From Bacteroidetes bacterium 43-16 (lineage in GTDB: Bacteria; Bacteroidota; Bacteroidia; Chitinophagales; Chitinophagaceae), in contig MKTB01000033.1 of assembly GCA_001897525.1 (NCBI GenBank), positions 1 to 64,000 of the forward strand: a stretch of DNA of 64,000 bases, in the 5' to 3' direction. The position numbers were made by a program, and so were the translations under genes. Shown here one piece after another: positions 9,809-18,644 of this stretch. The notes under the pieces are model-generated. The model saw nothing but the letters and a program-made list of their open reading frames with translations. It was not told where the DNA came from and did not search any database. Position 1 is the first letter of the stretch. Every line of letters starts with the position of its first letter.

Positions 9809-10681
9809 TTAAGCATTGAATTGCACCTGCCAGCTCGCCTTCCATTCCTCTTGTGGTGCAAGGCTACAGATCCCTTCCTTTTCGGCGAGTATCCCCGAGG
9901 CATCCTGACCGTCCGTAATCCCCTGCCAGGGCTCTATACATACAAAGTCAGCATCCTTTTTGCTCCATATGCCCAGGTAAGGAAACTGCTCAAAAGAAAA
10001 CTCAATACCCCGGCTATCTTTTGTTGTTGCCAGGCGTAGCTTTTTAGACTTCAGCGCCTTAAAGATGAGCGCATCAGCATAGAATAAAGACTTGTCTAGT
10101 GCTAATGTATCCGTATCTTCAAGAAAAGGAATGCCCTGTGCTAATAACTGTCCTTCCTGGTCCAGCGGATAGATAAGGGCATGTTCCTTTTGCTCAAATT
10201 GCAGGCTATAATCCTCAAACTGTAACTCATCACTGATCGGCAACCTGAATGCCGGATGCCCCCCTATAGAGAAGTGCATCGTATCTTCCCCTTCATTGCT
10301 TACCGTATAAGATACCTGTAGCCTATTGCCCACAAGTTGGTAGCTTACCTGCAGCTTAAAGAGAAACGGGTATTGTGCCAGGGTTTCCGGGCCGGATACG
10401 AGTGTGAAAACGGCAAAGTCATCCCCCTGCTGCGCTACGGTAAACTGCATATCGCGGGCAAAACCATGCCGGGACATCTTGTATGCTATTCCTTTATGAG
10501 CAAAAGTATCCTGCTTCAGCGTACCTACAATAGGGAACAGTATAGGACTATGCTTGTTCCAGTATTCAGGATCAGCCTGCCAGATGTATTCCGTACCCTG
10601 CTCTCTACACACCACACTGCAGAGCTCTGCTCCTTTGGGTAATATCTTTATACTCAGTAAATTGTTTTCAAGAACGATCAT
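9809..10681 (-). CDS. Aldose 1-epimerase family protein (LacX-like)
   Basis: This 290-residue cytosolic protein of the galactose-mutarotase-like fold starts at the ATG at 10681, where the domain begins (MIVLENNLLSIKILPKGAEL). The frame is open 12 codons further upstream but that part is hydrophobic and unlike the family. It shows the family's HGFARDMQF and GGHPAFRLP segments carrying the conserved histidines. It may interconvert sugar anomers or, like YeaD relatives, act on hexose-6-phosphates. It is monocistronic, convergent with the barrel gene at 6988 and separated from the next upstream gene by a terminator. Exact sugar specificity cannot be read. Confidence 0.85.
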   Translation of the reverse strand: MIVLENNLLSIKILPKGAELCSVVCREQGTEYIWQADPEYWNKHSPILFPIVGTLKQDTFAHKGIAYKMSRHGFARDMQFTVAQQGDDFAVFTLVSGPETLAQYPFLFKLQVSYQLVGNRLQVSYTVSNEGEDTMHFSIGGHPAFRLPISDELQFEDYSLQFEQKEHALIYPLDQEGQLLAQGIPFLEDTDTLALDKSLFYADALIFKALKSKKLRLATTKDSRGIEFSFEQFPYLGIWSKKDADFVCIEPWQGITDGQDASGILAEKEGICSLAPQEEWKASWQVQFNA

Positions 10682-10831
10682 GAAACAAACATAAATAAAA
10701 TACAGAGGAATAGTCAAGACTTTTTCAGGACCATTTTAGTGATTATTGCTCCGCAGATTTAGAGACATGGACAGGAAAGGCTAAGCCGGGGTAGTACAAT
10801 ATTAATTCCTGGAGATATAAAGCATAAAAAA

Positions 10832-10869
10832 TACCCGGGATCTGCATACTTGAATACAGGTCCCGGGTA
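10832..10869 (-). terminator. Intrinsic terminator after small lipoprotein gene
   Basis: The stem TACCCGGGA pairs with TCCCGGGTA over nine bases, with additional pairing in the loop. Read on the minus strand it is followed by a T-rich run. It lies 26 bases after the stop codon of the small gene at 10895. Confidence 0.75.
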
Positions 10870-10894
10870 GGTGGAATAAAAATACGTTCTAAGG

Positions 10895-11104
10895 CTACTT
10901 TAATTTACAACTGCCGGCAAAGTGGCTGGCATTGTCGCTGATCTGGGCACAGGTGTCTCTTTGCTGTTGCCGGTCGAGGTGGCGGAGGTCAAATTCCCTT
11001 TTATCACCACTGAAATAAGAACAGTAACATACACCTTCTGTTCTCTTCTTACAGGAAGTCGAAAGGCCAAGCAGCAACATGCCCACAATAATTAATTTAG
11101 TCAT
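10895..11104 (-). CDS. Small predicted lipoprotein, unknown function
   Basis: This 69-residue protein has a lipoprotein signal (LLGLSTSC, Cys18) and a mature part of about 50 residues with four more cysteines (VCYCSYF, DTCAQI and SCKLK). I recognise no family. The length, lipobox and a dedicated terminator downstream support a real gene. The cysteines could form disulfides in the periplasm. It stands alone between the epimerase and transketolase genes. Confidence 0.6.
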   Translation of the reverse strand: MTKLIIVGMLLLGLSTSCKKRTEGVCYCSYFSGDKREFDLRHLDRQQQRDTCAQISDNASHFAGSCKLK

Positions 11105-11286
11105 ATATCGGGTTTTGGTTTATTGCCTGTTAGTTATTTCATACAAACTGCGGGTTTTATATAGTAAATATACACATTTGAAAGGCCTTGTGGTGTTAGG
11201 TCCCTGTTAATATGTTCAAATCGTACTTGTAATGACTTATAAAACAGCCCCTGTAAAAACTTATTAAGTCTATTTGGAATTAATCT

Positions 11287-11294
11287 TACTTTTG
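11287..11294 (+). promoter_or_regulatory. Promoter -7 box for transketolase gene
   Basis: TACTTTTG matches TAnnTTTG exactly and lies 31 bases before the ATG at 11326. Confidence 0.55.
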
Positions 11295-11325
11295 CAGACA
11301 AATTGTAAATATTTTTTAGAAAATT

Positions 11326-12168
11326 ATGGAATTGCAAGCTTTAAAAGATATGGCCACACAGGTGCGCCGTGATATCGTAAGAATGGTACATGGTGTGCAA
11401 AGCGGACACCCGGGAGGCTCTCTAGGTTGTACAGATTACCTGGTGGCACTTTATTTTAAAGAAATGAAGCACGATCCTGCATTTAATATGGAAGGTAAAG
11501 GAGAAGATATGTTCGTATTATCCAACGGACACATTTCCCCGGTGTTTTATAGCGTATTATCGCGTTCCGGTTACTTCCCTACTGCAGAGTTGGCTACCTT
11601 CAGAAAGATTGATTCCCGCTTACAGGGGCATCCTGCTACACATGAGCATTTACCGGGCGTACGTATTGCCAGCGGCTCCCTGGGGCAGGGCTTAAGCGTG
11701 GCAAACGGGATGGCCTTATCTAAGAAAATGGAAGGAGATGCGTCTTATGTATATGCATTGACAGGAGATGGAGAATTGCAGGAAGGACAAAACTGGGAAG
11801 CCATTATGTTTGCTGCCCATCATCAATTAGATAATTTAATTGTTGCAGTAGACTTTAATGGCCAGCAGATCGATGGTCCTACGCACGAAGTAATGAACTT
11901 AGGTGATATTAAATCTAAATTTGAGGCATTTGGCTGGGAAGTAATGGATATAGCTAAAGGCAATGATATGGAAGCCGTACTTGCCGGTATTACACAGGCA
12001 AAAGAACTGGCCGGGAATAAAAAACCGATCTGTATCCTGCTGAAAACAGAAATGGGAGCAGGTGTAAGCTTCATGGAAGGTACACATGAGTGGCATGGTA
12101 TTGCGCCTAATGATGATCAGTTGGCACAAGCCTTATCAGAGTTGCCAGAAACAATCGGTGACTATTAA
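11326..12168 (+). CDS. Transketolase, N-terminal (TPP-binding) subunit
   Basis: This 280-residue protein matches the N-terminal half of transketolase: SGHPGGSLG, LSNGHISPVFY, GSLGQGLSVANG and the thiamine-diphosphate motif starting GDGELQEGQNWE. The pyrimidine-binding and C-terminal domains are absent. Many bacteria encode transketolase as two genes, normally adjacent; here the next gene is pckA and no C-terminal half occurs in the window. The enzyme works in the non-oxidative pentose phosphate pathway and should need the missing subunit. There is no frameshift and the protein ends cleanly, so it is a split subunit rather than a truncated gene. Confidence 0.92.
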   Translation: MELQALKDMATQVRRDIVRMVHGVQSGHPGGSLGCTDYLVALYFKEMKHDPAFNMEGKGEDMFVLSNGHISPVFYSVLSRSGYFPTAELATFRKIDSRLQGHPATHEHLPGVRIASGSLGQGLSVANGMALSKKMEGDASYVYALTGDGELQEGQNWEAIMFAAHHQLDNLIVAVDFNGQQIDGPTHEVMNLGDIKSKFEAFGWEVMDIAKGNDMEAVLAGITQAKELAGNKKPICILLKTEMGAGVSFMEGTHEWHGIAPNDDQLAQALSELPETIGDY

Positions 12169-12292
12169 TCAATAATATATTCTTTATTTTGGACCGGCTC
12201 AAATTTGTATTACCGGATTTGAACTGGTCCTCAATTGTTTTAAAGATAAACGACAATTTATGGTAAAAAGATAATACATATGCAAAAAGTAT

Positions 12293-12300
12293 TAACTTTG
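12293..12300 (+). promoter_or_regulatory. Promoter -7 box for pckA
   Basis: TAACTTTG fits TAnnTTTG and lies 35 bases before the pckA start codon. Confidence 0.55.
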
Positions 12301-12335
12301 CCTCCTGTTATTTTAATATTAAATAATCCTTTATA

Positions 12336-13955
12336 ATGATCGAAAACGGCATCAAAAATCCAAATGCTAATTTAGAGCACGTCGGCATCAAGCCTGCGGT
12401 TGCCAATTGGAATCTTTCCGCTGAAGAGTTGACCAAGCAAACAATTGATTTAAAGCAAGGTGTTTTGAATAGTACCGGAGCTTTGTGTGTAAATACCGGG
12501 AAATTTACAGGTCGTTCGCCAAAAGATAAATTTACAGTAAAAGATGCAGTTACGGAGCATACCGTAGATTGGGGTGATGTAAATATCCCTTTTGCTCCTG
12601 ACGCTTTTGATAAATTATATGATAGAGTGGTTGCTCACCTGGAAGGGAAGCAACTGTGGGTACGTGATGCTTATGCCTGTGCAGATCCTACCTATCGTTT
12701 AAACATTCGTGTAGTTAACGAGACCCCTTGGGCCAACTTGTTCTGTAATGATTTGTTTTTACGCCCTACAGAAAAGGAAATTAAAGAATTTAAACCAGAA
12801 TGGCACATCATCCAGGCTCCCGGTTTTGAAGCCGATCCTGCTATAGATGGTACCCGTCAGGCTAACTTCACGATCGTTAACTTCACCCGTAAAGTGATCT
12901 TGATCGGAGGTTCCGGCTATACCGGCGAAATGAAAAAAGGTATTTTCGGTGTATTGAATTACCTCTTACCCCAGGAGCATAATGTATTATCCATGCACTG
13001 CTCTGCCAATGAAGGTAAAGACGGTGATGTAGCCCTGTTCTTCGGGCTGAGCGGAACCGGTAAAACCACTTTAAGTGCAGATCCTAACCGTCCTTTGATC
13101 GGTGATGATGAGCATGGCTGGGCCGATGGTTCCGTATTCAATTTTGAAGGCGGCTGCTACGCAAAAGTGATCGATTTAAGTAAAGAAAAAGAACCCCAGA
13201 TCTTTGATGCCGTGCGCCCGGGTGCACTGCTGGAAAACATCGTTTTCAAAGGAGATACCAACGAAGTAGATTATACAGACGGCAGCATCACGGAAAATAC
13301 CCGTGCCGCTTACCCGATCTATCATATTGACAATGCCAAAGAACCTTCATATGGCGGCGATCCGAAGAATATTTTCTTCCTCACCTGTGATGCTTTCGGT
13401 ATCCTTCCTCCGATCTCTAAGCTGACCAAATCCCAGGCAATGTACCACTTCGTAAGTGGCTATACCGCTAAGGTTGCCGGTACAGAAGTAGGTGTTACAG
13501 AACCACAAACAACTTTCTCAGCTTGTTTTGGCCGCGTATTCCTGCCTTTACACCCCGTAAAGTATGCAGAGCTGTTAGGTAACAAATTAAGCCAGCATAC
13601 AGATGTGAACGTATGGTTGATCAATACCGGCTGGAGCGGTGGTCCTTACGGCATTGGTAACCGTATGAACCTGAAGTACACAAGGGCTATGATCACAGCG
13701 GCGATGAACGGTGAATTGAATGAGGCAAACTACACTGCACACCAGGTGTTTGGTGTATTAATGCCGGATGCAGTTCCTGGTGTACCTTCCGAAATTCTGA
13801 ATCCCCAGGCCACCTGGGCAGATAAAGAAGGTTATACCCAAAAAGCATTGGAACTTGCCCAGTTATTCGTCAACAATTTTGCAAAATATGCCAGCGAAGC
13901 TAATGAAGAAACACTGGCTGCTGCACCATTAACCAGCTTGACGACAGTAAGTTAA
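12336..13955 (+). CDS. pckA: Phosphoenolpyruvate carboxykinase (ATP)
   Basis: This 539-residue enzyme is full length for ATP-dependent PEP carboxykinase. It converts oxaloacetate and ATP to phosphoenolpyruvate, ADP and CO2, the first committed step of gluconeogenesis. Visible motifs are the P-loop GLSGTGKTTLS near 238, the metal/nucleotide motif DDEHGW near 256, GRSPKDKF near 58 and NTGWSGGPYG near 430. It is cytosolic. It has its own promoter box and an excellent terminator, so it is monocistronic. It sits next to the transketolase half-gene, both serving central carbon metabolism. Confidence 0.98.
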   Translation: MIENGIKNPNANLEHVGIKPAVANWNLSAEELTKQTIDLKQGVLNSTGALCVNTGKFTGRSPKDKFTVKDAVTEHTVDWGDVNIPFAPDAFDKLYDRVVAHLEGKQLWVRDAYACADPTYRLNIRVVNETPWANLFCNDLFLRPTEKEIKEFKPEWHIIQAPGFEADPAIDGTRQANFTIVNFTRKVILIGGSGYTGEMKKGIFGVLNYLLPQEHNVLSMHCSANEGKDGDVALFFGLSGTGKTTLSADPNRPLIGDDEHGWADGSVFNFEGGCYAKVIDLSKEKEPQIFDAVRPGALLENIVFKGDTNEVDYTDGSITENTRAAYPIYHIDNAKEPSYGGDPKNIFFLTCDAFGILPPISKLTKSQAMYHFVSGYTAKVAGTEVGVTEPQTTFSACFGRVFLPLHPVKYAELLGNKLSQHTDVNVWLINTGWSGGPYGIGNRMNLKYTRAMITAAMNGELNEANYTAHQVFGVLMPDAVPGVPSEILNPQATWADKEGYTQKALELAQLFVNNFAKYASEANEETLAAAPLTSLTTVS

Positions 13956-13981
13956 AAGCGACGCTAAGATAAACTAAATTG

Positions 13982-14030
13982 AAGCTTCGATAAATTCATG
14001 ATTAATTATCATATTTATCGAAGCTTTTTT
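13982..14030 (+). terminator. Intrinsic terminator of pckA
   Basis: AAGCTTCGATAAAT pairs perfectly with ATTTATCGAAGCTT (14 bp) and is followed by TTTTTTG, 27 bases after the pckA stop. Confidence 0.88.
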
Positions 14031-14067
14031 GTAATATGCATGAAATTAATCACAAAAACCTATTAGT

Positions 14068-14817
14068 GTGACTAAGTATTTACTCAAAATAGCCCGGGGA
14101 CTTCACAGAGCAGCACATCCCGAATACAAGAAAATAAAAGGCCTTAACCTCCTGGAGCATAACAAGCAGCCTTCAAGATCTCAGATTGTCAATTTTTTGT
14201 TACAACATTTAGATCGTGAGCACACTTGCTATCTTGAGATAGGAGTAAGGAATCCTATGGACAATTTTGTGCATATTAAAGCCAGTCAAAAGTATAGTGT
14301 GGACCCCGGAAAAGAGTTTAAAGAAAACCCTGTTGACTTTAAAGTCACCAGCGATGAGTTTTTTAACCTGTTAAGAGCCGGTAAAGTATTAAGTCCTGAA
14401 CTTAAATTTGATGTCATTTTTATAGATGGTCTTCACCTGGCAGACCAGGTAGACCGGGATATCATCAATGCACTTGATTTTATTAAAGAAGATGGCTTTG
14501 TGGTACTGCATGACTGCAATCCGCCGACCGAATGGCATGCGAGGGAAAATCATATGTTCCTGGAAACACCTGCTTTCGGTCTTTGGAATGGTACTACCTG
14601 GAAAGCTTTCCAGAAATGGAGATTTGAGCCGGGAGTTTATTCCTGCTGTATCGATTCAGACTGGGGCGTTGGTGTTTTGTCTAAGAAGACCAATATCGGG
14701 AACAGTATACAGCCCGTCAACCCGTTTTATGAATTTGATGTGATGCATCAGAACCGTAAAGCACACCTGAACCTGGTTGACTTTGAAACCTTTAAAAAGT
14801 TTTTTAAGCCGGTTTAG
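14068..14817 (+). CDS. Class I SAM-dependent methyltransferase-like protein
   Basis: This 249-residue protein has a Methyltransf_24-like core: CYLEIGVRNP (motif I region) and DVIFIDGLHLADQVDRDI, followed by GFVVLHDCNPP. Such proteins often act on glycans or small metabolites, and the substrate here is unknown. The start is GTG at 14068; upstream ATGs at 14036 and 14040 run into stops within a few codons in other frames, so GTG is the only sensible start. It is flanked by terminators on both sides, so it is a single-gene unit. The motif I glycines are partly replaced (EIGVRNP), so catalytic activity is likely but not certain. Confidence 0.75.
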   Translation: MTKYLLKIARGLHRAAHPEYKKIKGLNLLEHNKQPSRSQIVNFLLQHLDREHTCYLEIGVRNPMDNFVHIKASQKYSVDPGKEFKENPVDFKVTSDEFFNLLRAGKVLSPELKFDVIFIDGLHLADQVDRDIINALDFIKEDGFVVLHDCNPPTEWHARENHMFLETPAFGLWNGTTWKAFQKWRFEPGVYSCCIDSDWGVGVLSKKTNIGNSIQPVNPFYEFDVMHQNRKAHLNLVDFETFKKFFKPV

Positions 14818-14861
14818 CATTTCTCGTACATAATCATATAATTTTCGCTTTTTAAGCACCT

Positions 14862-14890
14862 GAAGACTGACTTTATGTTAGTCTTCACTT
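14862..14890 (+). terminator. Intrinsic terminator of methyltransferase gene
   Basis: GAAGACTGAC and GTTAGTCTTC form a 10-bp stem with one G-T pair, followed by a T-rich run, 44 bases after the stop. Confidence 0.65.
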
Positions 14891-14929
14891 TTATTGGCCT
14901 AACTTCGCGCAAATTTTCCCACTTGTATT

Positions 14930-15595
14930 ATGAAGCCAAATCGTAAAAAACTTGTTGTCGTCCTGGTCGTATTCTTTATCGCACTATGGGCTGTTTTTGC
15001 CGTTTATTATTATAATGTTTCCAAAGACATGAAAAGACCACCATCACTGGCCTTTCTTGGGGATGAAATCCATAAGGTGCGCGATTTTAAGTTTGTAAAC
15101 CAGGATGGAGATACCATCAGTTTAGAGAAGGTAAAGGATAAGATCCTTGTAGTAGAGTACTTTTTTACCACCTGCCAGGGTATCTGCCCGCTCATGAACG
15201 ATAATATGGCAGAAGTGTACAATACCTTTAAAAATGATGAAGATATTATCATCCTGAGCCATACCGTAGACCCAAAGCGCGATTCAGTGCCTGCTTTAAG
15301 AGATTATGCAAGAAAATACGATGCAGATAGTAAAAGCTGGATGTTCCTCACCGGGGATAAAAAAGAATTATATGACCAGGCAAGGTATAGCTACCTGGTG
15401 ACCGCTGCGGATTCTTCAAAAACAGATATTGCTGCCGATTTTATACATACCGAGAATTTTGTCCTGGTAGATAAAAAAGGTCGGGTACGTGCCCATGCCT
15501 CAAAAGACGGCAACGTTTACCCTTACGACGGCACCGATAAGAAAGATGTAGCCCAGATGATAAAAGACATCAGACTACTTAAAGAAGAACAATAA
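14930..15595 (+). CDS. SCO1/SenC family protein
   Basis: This 221-residue membrane-anchored thioredoxin-fold protein has a single N-terminal helix (about 9-27). The copper/redox motif is CQGICP (Cys about 82 and 86) and the third ligand His is in DFIHTENF near 171, so all copper-binding residues of the family are present. SCO proteins deliver or reduce copper for cytochrome c oxidase CuA assembly in the periplasm. No cytochrome oxidase genes are nearby. The gene is followed by a terminator shared with the convergent sigma-factor gene. Confidence 0.92.
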   Translation: MKPNRKKLVVVLVVFFIALWAVFAVYYYNVSKDMKRPPSLAFLGDEIHKVRDFKFVNQDGDTISLEKVKDKILVVEYFFTTCQGICPLMNDNMAEVYNTFKNDEDIIILSHTVDPKRDSVPALRDYARKYDADSKSWMFLTGDKKELYDQARYSYLVTAADSSKTDIAADFIHTENFVLVDKKGRVRAHASKDGNVYPYDGTDKKDVAQMIKDIRLLKEEQ

Positions 15596-15613
15596 TATTT
15601 CAGATACGTTTAC

Positions 15614-15649
15614 GATAAAAGTCCTGCATCAAGCAGGACTTTTATTATC
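15614..15649. terminator. Bidirectional terminator
   Basis: AAAAGTCCTGC and GCAGGACTTTT form a perfect 11-bp stem with a 5-base loop between the convergent SCO and sigma-factor genes. Confidence 0.82.
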
Positions 15650-15674
15650 TGGTATGTTCAGCAGTTAGTGCTAA

Positions 15675-16265
15675 CTAACGCATGACCAGGTTATGCTCTT
15701 CAATTATTTTTCGGAGATTAGACAGGCCATAGCGCATCCTGCCCAAAGCAGTGTTGATGCCTACATGGGTCATAGTAGCGATTTCTTTAAAGCTCAGGTC
15801 TGCATAAATCCTCAATAAGATCACATCACGCTGCACCTCTGGTAGTTTGTCCAGCAACTGCAGCACCTGGTTAGAGGTTTGTACCTGTTCCATGTCCGTC
15901 TCTGCATTCCTATAGTCAATACACAGGTATTCAAACCATTCGAGATTATCCTTGGAGCTTACTTTGTTGATCTGTTTGTTCTTCCTGAAATAGTCAATAC
16001 ACAGGTTGTTGGCAATACGCATGGCCCAGGGTAAAAATTTGCCGTGATCGGCATATTTACCGGCGAGTATGGTATTTACAATTTTAATGAAAGTTTCCTG
16101 GAAGAGATCTTCTGCAGTATGCTTATCCTTCACTTTCATCACAATAGTGGTGTAAATGTTCTTCTTGTAACGATCTACAAGTTCCCCCACAGCAAGCTGA
16201 GATTGATTTTTCTGAAATGCCTCGATTAACTCCTGGTCAGAAGCTTTCTTGAATTGATTAGCCAT
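15675..16265 (-). CDS. ECF-type RNA polymerase sigma factor
   Basis: This 196-residue sigma-70 family protein has region 2 (AEDLFQETFIKI, AMRIANNLCIDYFR) and region 4 with a helix-turn-helix (LSFKEIATMTHVGINTALGRM). The frame is open to a TTG nine codons further upstream, but the ATG at 16265 (MANQFKKASDQ) fits related proteins better. No anti-sigma (FecR-like) gene and no SusC partner with an extended N-terminus is adjacent, so it is not a classical glycan-sensing sigma. Its regulon is unknown. Related standalone sigmas in this phylum respond to envelope or oxidative stress. Confidence 0.9.
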   Translation of the reverse strand: MANQFKKASDQELIEAFQKNQSQLAVGELVDRYKKNIYTTIVMKVKDKHTAEDLFQETFIKIVNTILAGKYADHGKFLPWAMRIANNLCIDYFRKNKQINKVSSKDNLEWFEYLCIDYRNAETDMEQVQTSNQVLQLLDKLPEVQRDVILLRIYADLSFKEIATMTHVGINTALGRMRYGLSNLRKIIEEHNLVMR

Positions 16266-16538
16266 AATGTCTACAATAACAGAGCTGCACAAAAGCAGGA
16301 TGTTACTTTCTAATTGGTGATAAATTGTAGAGGTTGACTTATAATGGACCAGTTTTTTAGATAAACAAAAATAGGTTATTTTATTTATTTGGTTAAAATT
16401 TTTATATAATCCTGAAATAACAGGTTTACAGTAACCAAAAGTGATAGAAATCCCTATGTTTCAACACAAACAGATGACATAAACAAAGTCTATACAAGCT
16501 TGTGACAAATCAATAGACGCAGTTCCTGATAAAAGTCT

Positions 16539-16546
16539 TAGATTTG
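16539..16546 (+). promoter_or_regulatory. Promoter -7 box for IscA-like gene
   Basis: TAGATTTG matches TAnnTTTG and lies 34 bases before the ATG at 16581. The intergenic region of just under 300 bases upstream otherwise shows only AT-rich sequence. Confidence 0.5.
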
Positions 16547-16580
16547 TGGAAAGAAATTTTGAAAATTATTTTTTGAGTAT

Positions 16581-16928
16581 ATGGAAGCGACTTTAATAGA
16601 AGCTCCTGTCACGTTTACAGCAGGGGCCTTAAGGGAAATAAAAAGATTGGTATCGGCACCTGATTTCGACCAGGAGATGATTTTGCGCATAGGAGTGAAA
16701 GGGGGCGGATGCTCCGGCCTGAGTTATGTGTTGGGTTTCGATAAGCAGGAAGCCGATGATGATGTCTTCGAAGTAGAAGGCATAAAAGCAATTATGAAAA
16801 AAGCGCACGGACTTTACCTGGCCGGGATGGAAATTGATTTTTCAGAAGGACTGAATGCAAGAGGTTTTGTATTTAACAACCCGAATGCGAGCAGCAGCTG
16901 CGGTTGCGGCACTTCGTTTGCAGTCTGA
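16581..16928 (+). CDS. IscA/HesB-type iron-sulfur cluster protein
   Basis: This 115-residue A-type carrier has the three conserved cysteines: GGGCSGLSY near 46-50 and the C-terminal CGCG motif in SSSCGCGTSF. A-type carriers accept and pass on iron-sulfur clusters or iron in the cytosol. It is compact and full length for the family. It has its own promoter box and terminator; no other isc or suf genes are in the window. Confidence 0.93.
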   Translation: MEATLIEAPVTFTAGALREIKRLVSAPDFDQEMILRIGVKGGGCSGLSYVLGFDKQEADDDVFEVEGIKAIMKKAHGLYLAGMEIDFSEGLNARGFVFNNPNASSSCGCGTSFAV

Positions 16929-16955
16929 TATTTATTGAACAATAAAGATTTTTTT

Positions 16956-16987
16956 AAGTGCTCAATGAAAATTGGGCACTTTTTTTC
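16956..16987 (+). terminator. Intrinsic terminator of IscA-like gene
   Basis: AAGTGCTCAAT and ATTGGGCACTT form an 11-bp stem (one G-T pair) with a 4-base loop, followed by a run of T. Confidence 0.85.
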
Positions 16988-17110
16988 ATACTAACTTGGC
17001 AAAACACACCTGGTAATGATAGATTTTCATCTGAAGAATTTATAGATCAAGGATAAGTTCCCTTTGAAAATTCTCTAATCTGCCGATTCATAAATCAGCT
17101 AATTAATACC

Positions 17111-17118
17111 TATTTTTG
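17111..17118 (+). promoter_or_regulatory. Promoter -7 box for cysS
   Basis: TATTTTTG matches TAnnTTTG, 23 bases before the cysS ATG. Confidence 0.55.
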
Positions 17119-17141
17119 CACATTCATAAGCCACCAGCATC

Positions 17142-18632
17142 ATGTCGGATTTACATATATACAACTCGTATACAAGAGAAAAAGAAAAATTTGAACCTAT
17201 TACACCCGGTCATGTGGGTTTGTACGTTTGTGGCCCCACCGTCTCCGGGGAGTCTCATCTGGGCCATGCCCGTCCCTATGTAACCTTTGATGTGGTGAAT
17301 CGTTATTTGCAGCACCTGGGCTATAAAGTGCGTTATGTGCGCAACATTACCGATGCCGGCCATTTTGAAGAAGAAGGCCGTGAAGCTACCGATAAGGTGG
17401 CCGAGAAAGCGATCCTGGAAAAGCTGGAACCCATGGAGCTGGTACATAAGTACACCAGCCTGTTTCATTGGGCCATGCGCCGTTTCAATACCTTAGAACC
17501 CTCCATAGAGCCTACGGCAACAGGCCATATCATAGAGCAGATCAGTATGATCGAAACCATCATTGCCAAAGGATTTGCCTATGAAGTAAACGGCTCTGTT
17601 TACTTTGATGTGAAAAAATATGCGGCAGAATATCCTTATGGCAAGCTTTCCGGGCGTGTACTGGACGATCTGCTGGAAACCACCCGCCTGCTGGACGGAC
17701 AAGAGGAAAAGCGCGATAAAGCTGATTTTGCCTTATGGAAAAAAGCAGCACCCGAGCATATTATGCGCTGGCAGAGTCCCTGGGGTGTAGGCTATCCCGG
17801 CTGGCATATAGAATGTTCAGCTATGAGCAGCAAATACCTGGGCGAGCGTTTCGATATCCACGGAGGTGGTATGGACCTGCAATTCCCCCATCATGAAAGT
17901 GAGATCGCCCAATCTACCATAGCCCACGGCTGCGCACCGGTAAATTACTGGATGCACAACAATATGATTACCATTAATGGTAAGAAAATGGGTAAGAGTT
18001 ACAATAATGTCATTAAGCTGACCGAACTGTTCAGTGGCGATCACCCGATATTAGAGCAGGCCTATCACCCGATGGTGATCCGCTTTAATATCCTGCAATC
18101 CCATTACAGGAGTACCCTGGATTTCTCTAACGAAGGCCTGCAGGCTTCTGAAAAAGCCCTGAAACGTCTTTGGGAAGCCTATGAAGTATTGCAGCAATTA
18201 CCTTCAGGCAATCATGCAGCGAGCGATACAGAATTAGAGGCCAAAGCCCTTAACTGGTGCCATGAAGCGGCCGAGTTCATGAATGATGACTTCAACACCG
18301 CTAAAGTACTGGCCAACCTGTTTGAACTGGCCCCGGTCATTAACAGCCTCAAAACAGGGCAGATCAAGCCGGATGCGATTAGCGGCAGTACCCTGCAATT
18401 AGTGAAAGAGACCTATAAGATCTACCTGGAAGATATATTCGGTCTGCAACCGCTGAAGCTGGTGAACGATGATAAGATAGATGCGGTGATGCAGCTCGTG
18501 ATCGATATGCGCAAGCAGGCACGCAGCAGAAAAGATTTTGAGACCTCAGATAAGATCCGTGATATGCTGGCCACTGCCGGTATCCATATCAAAGACGAAA
18601 AAGGTGGAGAGATGAGTTATACTATTGATTAA
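17142..18632 (+). CDS. cysS: Cysteinyl-tRNA synthetase
   Basis: This 496-residue class I synthetase charges tRNA-Cys with cysteine. The HIGH motif appears as HLGH at 39-42, the KMSKS loop as KMGKS near 282. Zinc-binding residues are visible in [17 protein letters not shown] and [10 protein letters not shown], the last giving the cysteine-selecting zinc site. Full length with the C-terminal anticodon-binding helical domain. The ABC exporter gene starts only 12 bases after its stop, so the two are probably co-transcribed. Confidence 0.98.
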   Translation: MSDLHIYNSYTREKEKFEPITPGHVGLYVCGPTVSGESHLGHARPYVTFDVVNRYLQHLGYKVRYVRNITDAGHFEEEGREATDKVAEKAILEKLEPMELVHKYTSLFHWAMRRFNTLEPSIEPTATGHIIEQISMIETIIAKGFAYEVNGSVYFDVKKYAAEYPYGKLSGRVLDDLLETTRLLDGQEEKRDKADFALWKKAAPEHIMRWQSPWGVGYPGWHIECSAMSSKYLGERFDIHGGGMDLQFPHHESEIAQSTIAHGCAPVNYWMHNNMITINGKKMGKSYNNVIKLTELFSGDHPILEQAYHPMVIRFNILQSHYRSTLDFSNEGLQASEKALKRLWEAYEVLQQLPSGNHAASDTELEAKALNWCHEAAEFMNDDFNTAKVLANLFELAPVINSLKTGQIKPDAISGSTLQLVKETYKIYLEDIFGLQPLKLVNDDKIDAVMQLVIDMRKQARSRKDFETSDKIRDMLATAGIHIKDEKGGEMSYTID

Positions 18633-18644
18633 ACACATTTTTGA

